From positions 1 to 64,000 of the forward strand of contig NZ_RBDY01000019.1 in the NCBI RefSeq assembly GCF_003626575.1: 64,000 bases of DNA, given 5' to 3'. Position 1 is the stretch's first letter. Each line of letters starts with the position of its first letter. Below, piece after piece: positions 63,431 to 64,000 of this stretch. A model generated the notes under the pieces. It was not told where the DNA came from, did not search any database, and worked only from the letters and a program-made list of their open reading frames with translations. The stretch comes from Streptomyces radicis (GTDB lineage Bacteria; Actinomycetota; Actinomycetes; Streptomycetales; Streptomycetaceae). Position numbers and translations under genes: made by a program.

Positions 63431-63829
63431 TCAGTCGTCGCGCGCGTCGCGGCGTCGCTGCCAGCGCTGCTCGATCCTGTTCATCATGGAACGGCGCTGC
63501 TTCTGGCCGCGCTGCCTGCCACCCGAGCCCTCGCCGCGCGCCTGCCCCTCGCCCGCCGGAGGCGACTTGCGCCAGCCGGTCACGGCGACGACGGCACAAC
63601 CGAGCATCACGAGGAAGCCCACCACGCTGAGGGCGATGAACTGGGCGACCATGCCTCCCATGAGGAGGCCGATCCCCACAAGGAAACCGGCAATCGCTTG
63701 GTAAACCCGCTTGCGGGTGTACGTGCGCAGCTCGTTTCCCTCAAGCGCTGTCGCGAATTTGGGATCTTCGGCGTACAGCGCTCGCTCCATTTGTTCGAGC
63801 ATGCGCTGCTCGTGGTCCGAGAGCGGCAC
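63431..63829 (-). CDS. DUF3040-family membrane protein
   Basis: A 132-residue protein of the actinobacterial DUF3040 family: the N-terminal LSDHEQRMLEQMERALYAEDPKFATAL is diagnostic, followed by two transmembrane segments (QAIAGFLVGIGLLMGGMVAQFIALSVVGFL and VMLGCAVVAVTGW) and a basic, Gln/Arg-rich C-terminus. Function is unknown. The ATG at 63829 leaves about 170 bp to the window end, in which I see no gene; its promoter must lie there. Confidence 0.92.
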   Translation of the reverse strand: MPLSDHEQRMLEQMERALYAEDPKFATALEGNELRTYTRKRVYQAIAGFLVGIGLLMGGMVAQFIALSVVGFLVMLGCAVVAVTGWRKSPPAGEGQARGEGSGGRQRGQKQRRSMMNRIEQRWQRRRDARDD

Positions 63830-64000
63830 GGAGTCCTCCTACTCGTCGGTCGCGGTGGCGACCCGATCCGACTCTTCCAAGGATAGGCAGGGAAGTCTCC
63901 CTGTGAAACCCACCCCTGTACGCCAATTTCGCCCACCACACCCGGCACGCCAAGCTCCGCGGGGTTGGGAATGTCCTTCCCTCGCGAACCTCGGATCATG

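Overview
The window is chromosomal DNA from a high-GC filamentous actinomycete, most likely Streptomyces or a close relative in Streptomycetaceae. This rests on the strong G/C bias at third codon positions, frequent GTG starts, 4-nt ATGA/GTGA overlaps inside operons, a bifunctional HisA/TrpF (PriA), a DivIVA-SepF-YggT cell-division cluster, a short-stem ileS T-box and a division cluster without mraZ or murC. I see no rRNA, tRNA, prophage, insertion sequence or CRISPR array. Most of the window is conserved core; the first ~12 kb look more accessory.

Layout. 0.1-4 kb: a stand-alone cyclic-nucleotide-binding-domain protein, a DosS/DevS-like GAF-GAF histidine kinase, a decayed aldo/keto reductase pseudogene and a VOC (glyoxalase-fold) protein with a helical tail. 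4-8.1 kb: a carbohydrate ABC importer operon (lipoprotein binding protein, two permeases, YesL/DUF624-like membrane protein) preceded by two LacI-type palindromes; it has no ATPase gene and no LacI gene in view. 8.2-12.6 kb: a LysR regulator divergent from sdhCAB (succinate dehydrogenase), with a perfect inverted repeat between them. 12.9-18.7 kb (minus strand): hisD-hisC-hisB-52-codon membrane ORF-hisH-priA-ridA-hisF, nearly all overlapping or abutting. 18.8-24.7 kb: LON-domain protein, YbaK deacylase, DUF2567 membrane protein, a two-gene ABC exporter, an NYN-domain protein and two small proteins. 24.7-32 kb: dnaE, a membrane protein, a membrane-anchored DsbA-like protein and a receptor-type Ser/Thr kinase. 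32-36 kb: an alpha/beta hydrolase, an MscS channel, an RluA-type pseudouridine synthase, lspA and a DksA/TraR zinc protein.

36.2-57.6 kb is the growth and division region. A translational T-box controls ileS, whose product carries a GAHH version of the HIGH motif. Facing it on the minus strand runs rsmH-ftsL-pbpB-murE-murF-mraY-murD-ftsW-murG-ftsQ-ftsZ-pgeF-yggS-sepF-yggT-divIVA, which supplies lipid II synthesis (MurE, MurF, MraY, MurD, MurG), septal synthesis (FtsW, FtsI), Z-ring assembly (FtsZ, SepF, FtsQ, FtsL) and polar growth (DivIVA). The ftsQ-ftsZ spacer holds a promoter-like element, a GACAC motif, two inverted repeats and a possible 24-codon upstream ORF with a TTA codon. 57.8-64 kb: beta-carbonic anhydrase, then a MoxR ATPase-DUF58-transglutaminase operon, and a DUF3040 membrane protein.

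Coordinates were set from reading frames, start codons, ribosome-binding sequences and overlaps. Family assignments come from visible motifs and recalled family sequences, without database searches.
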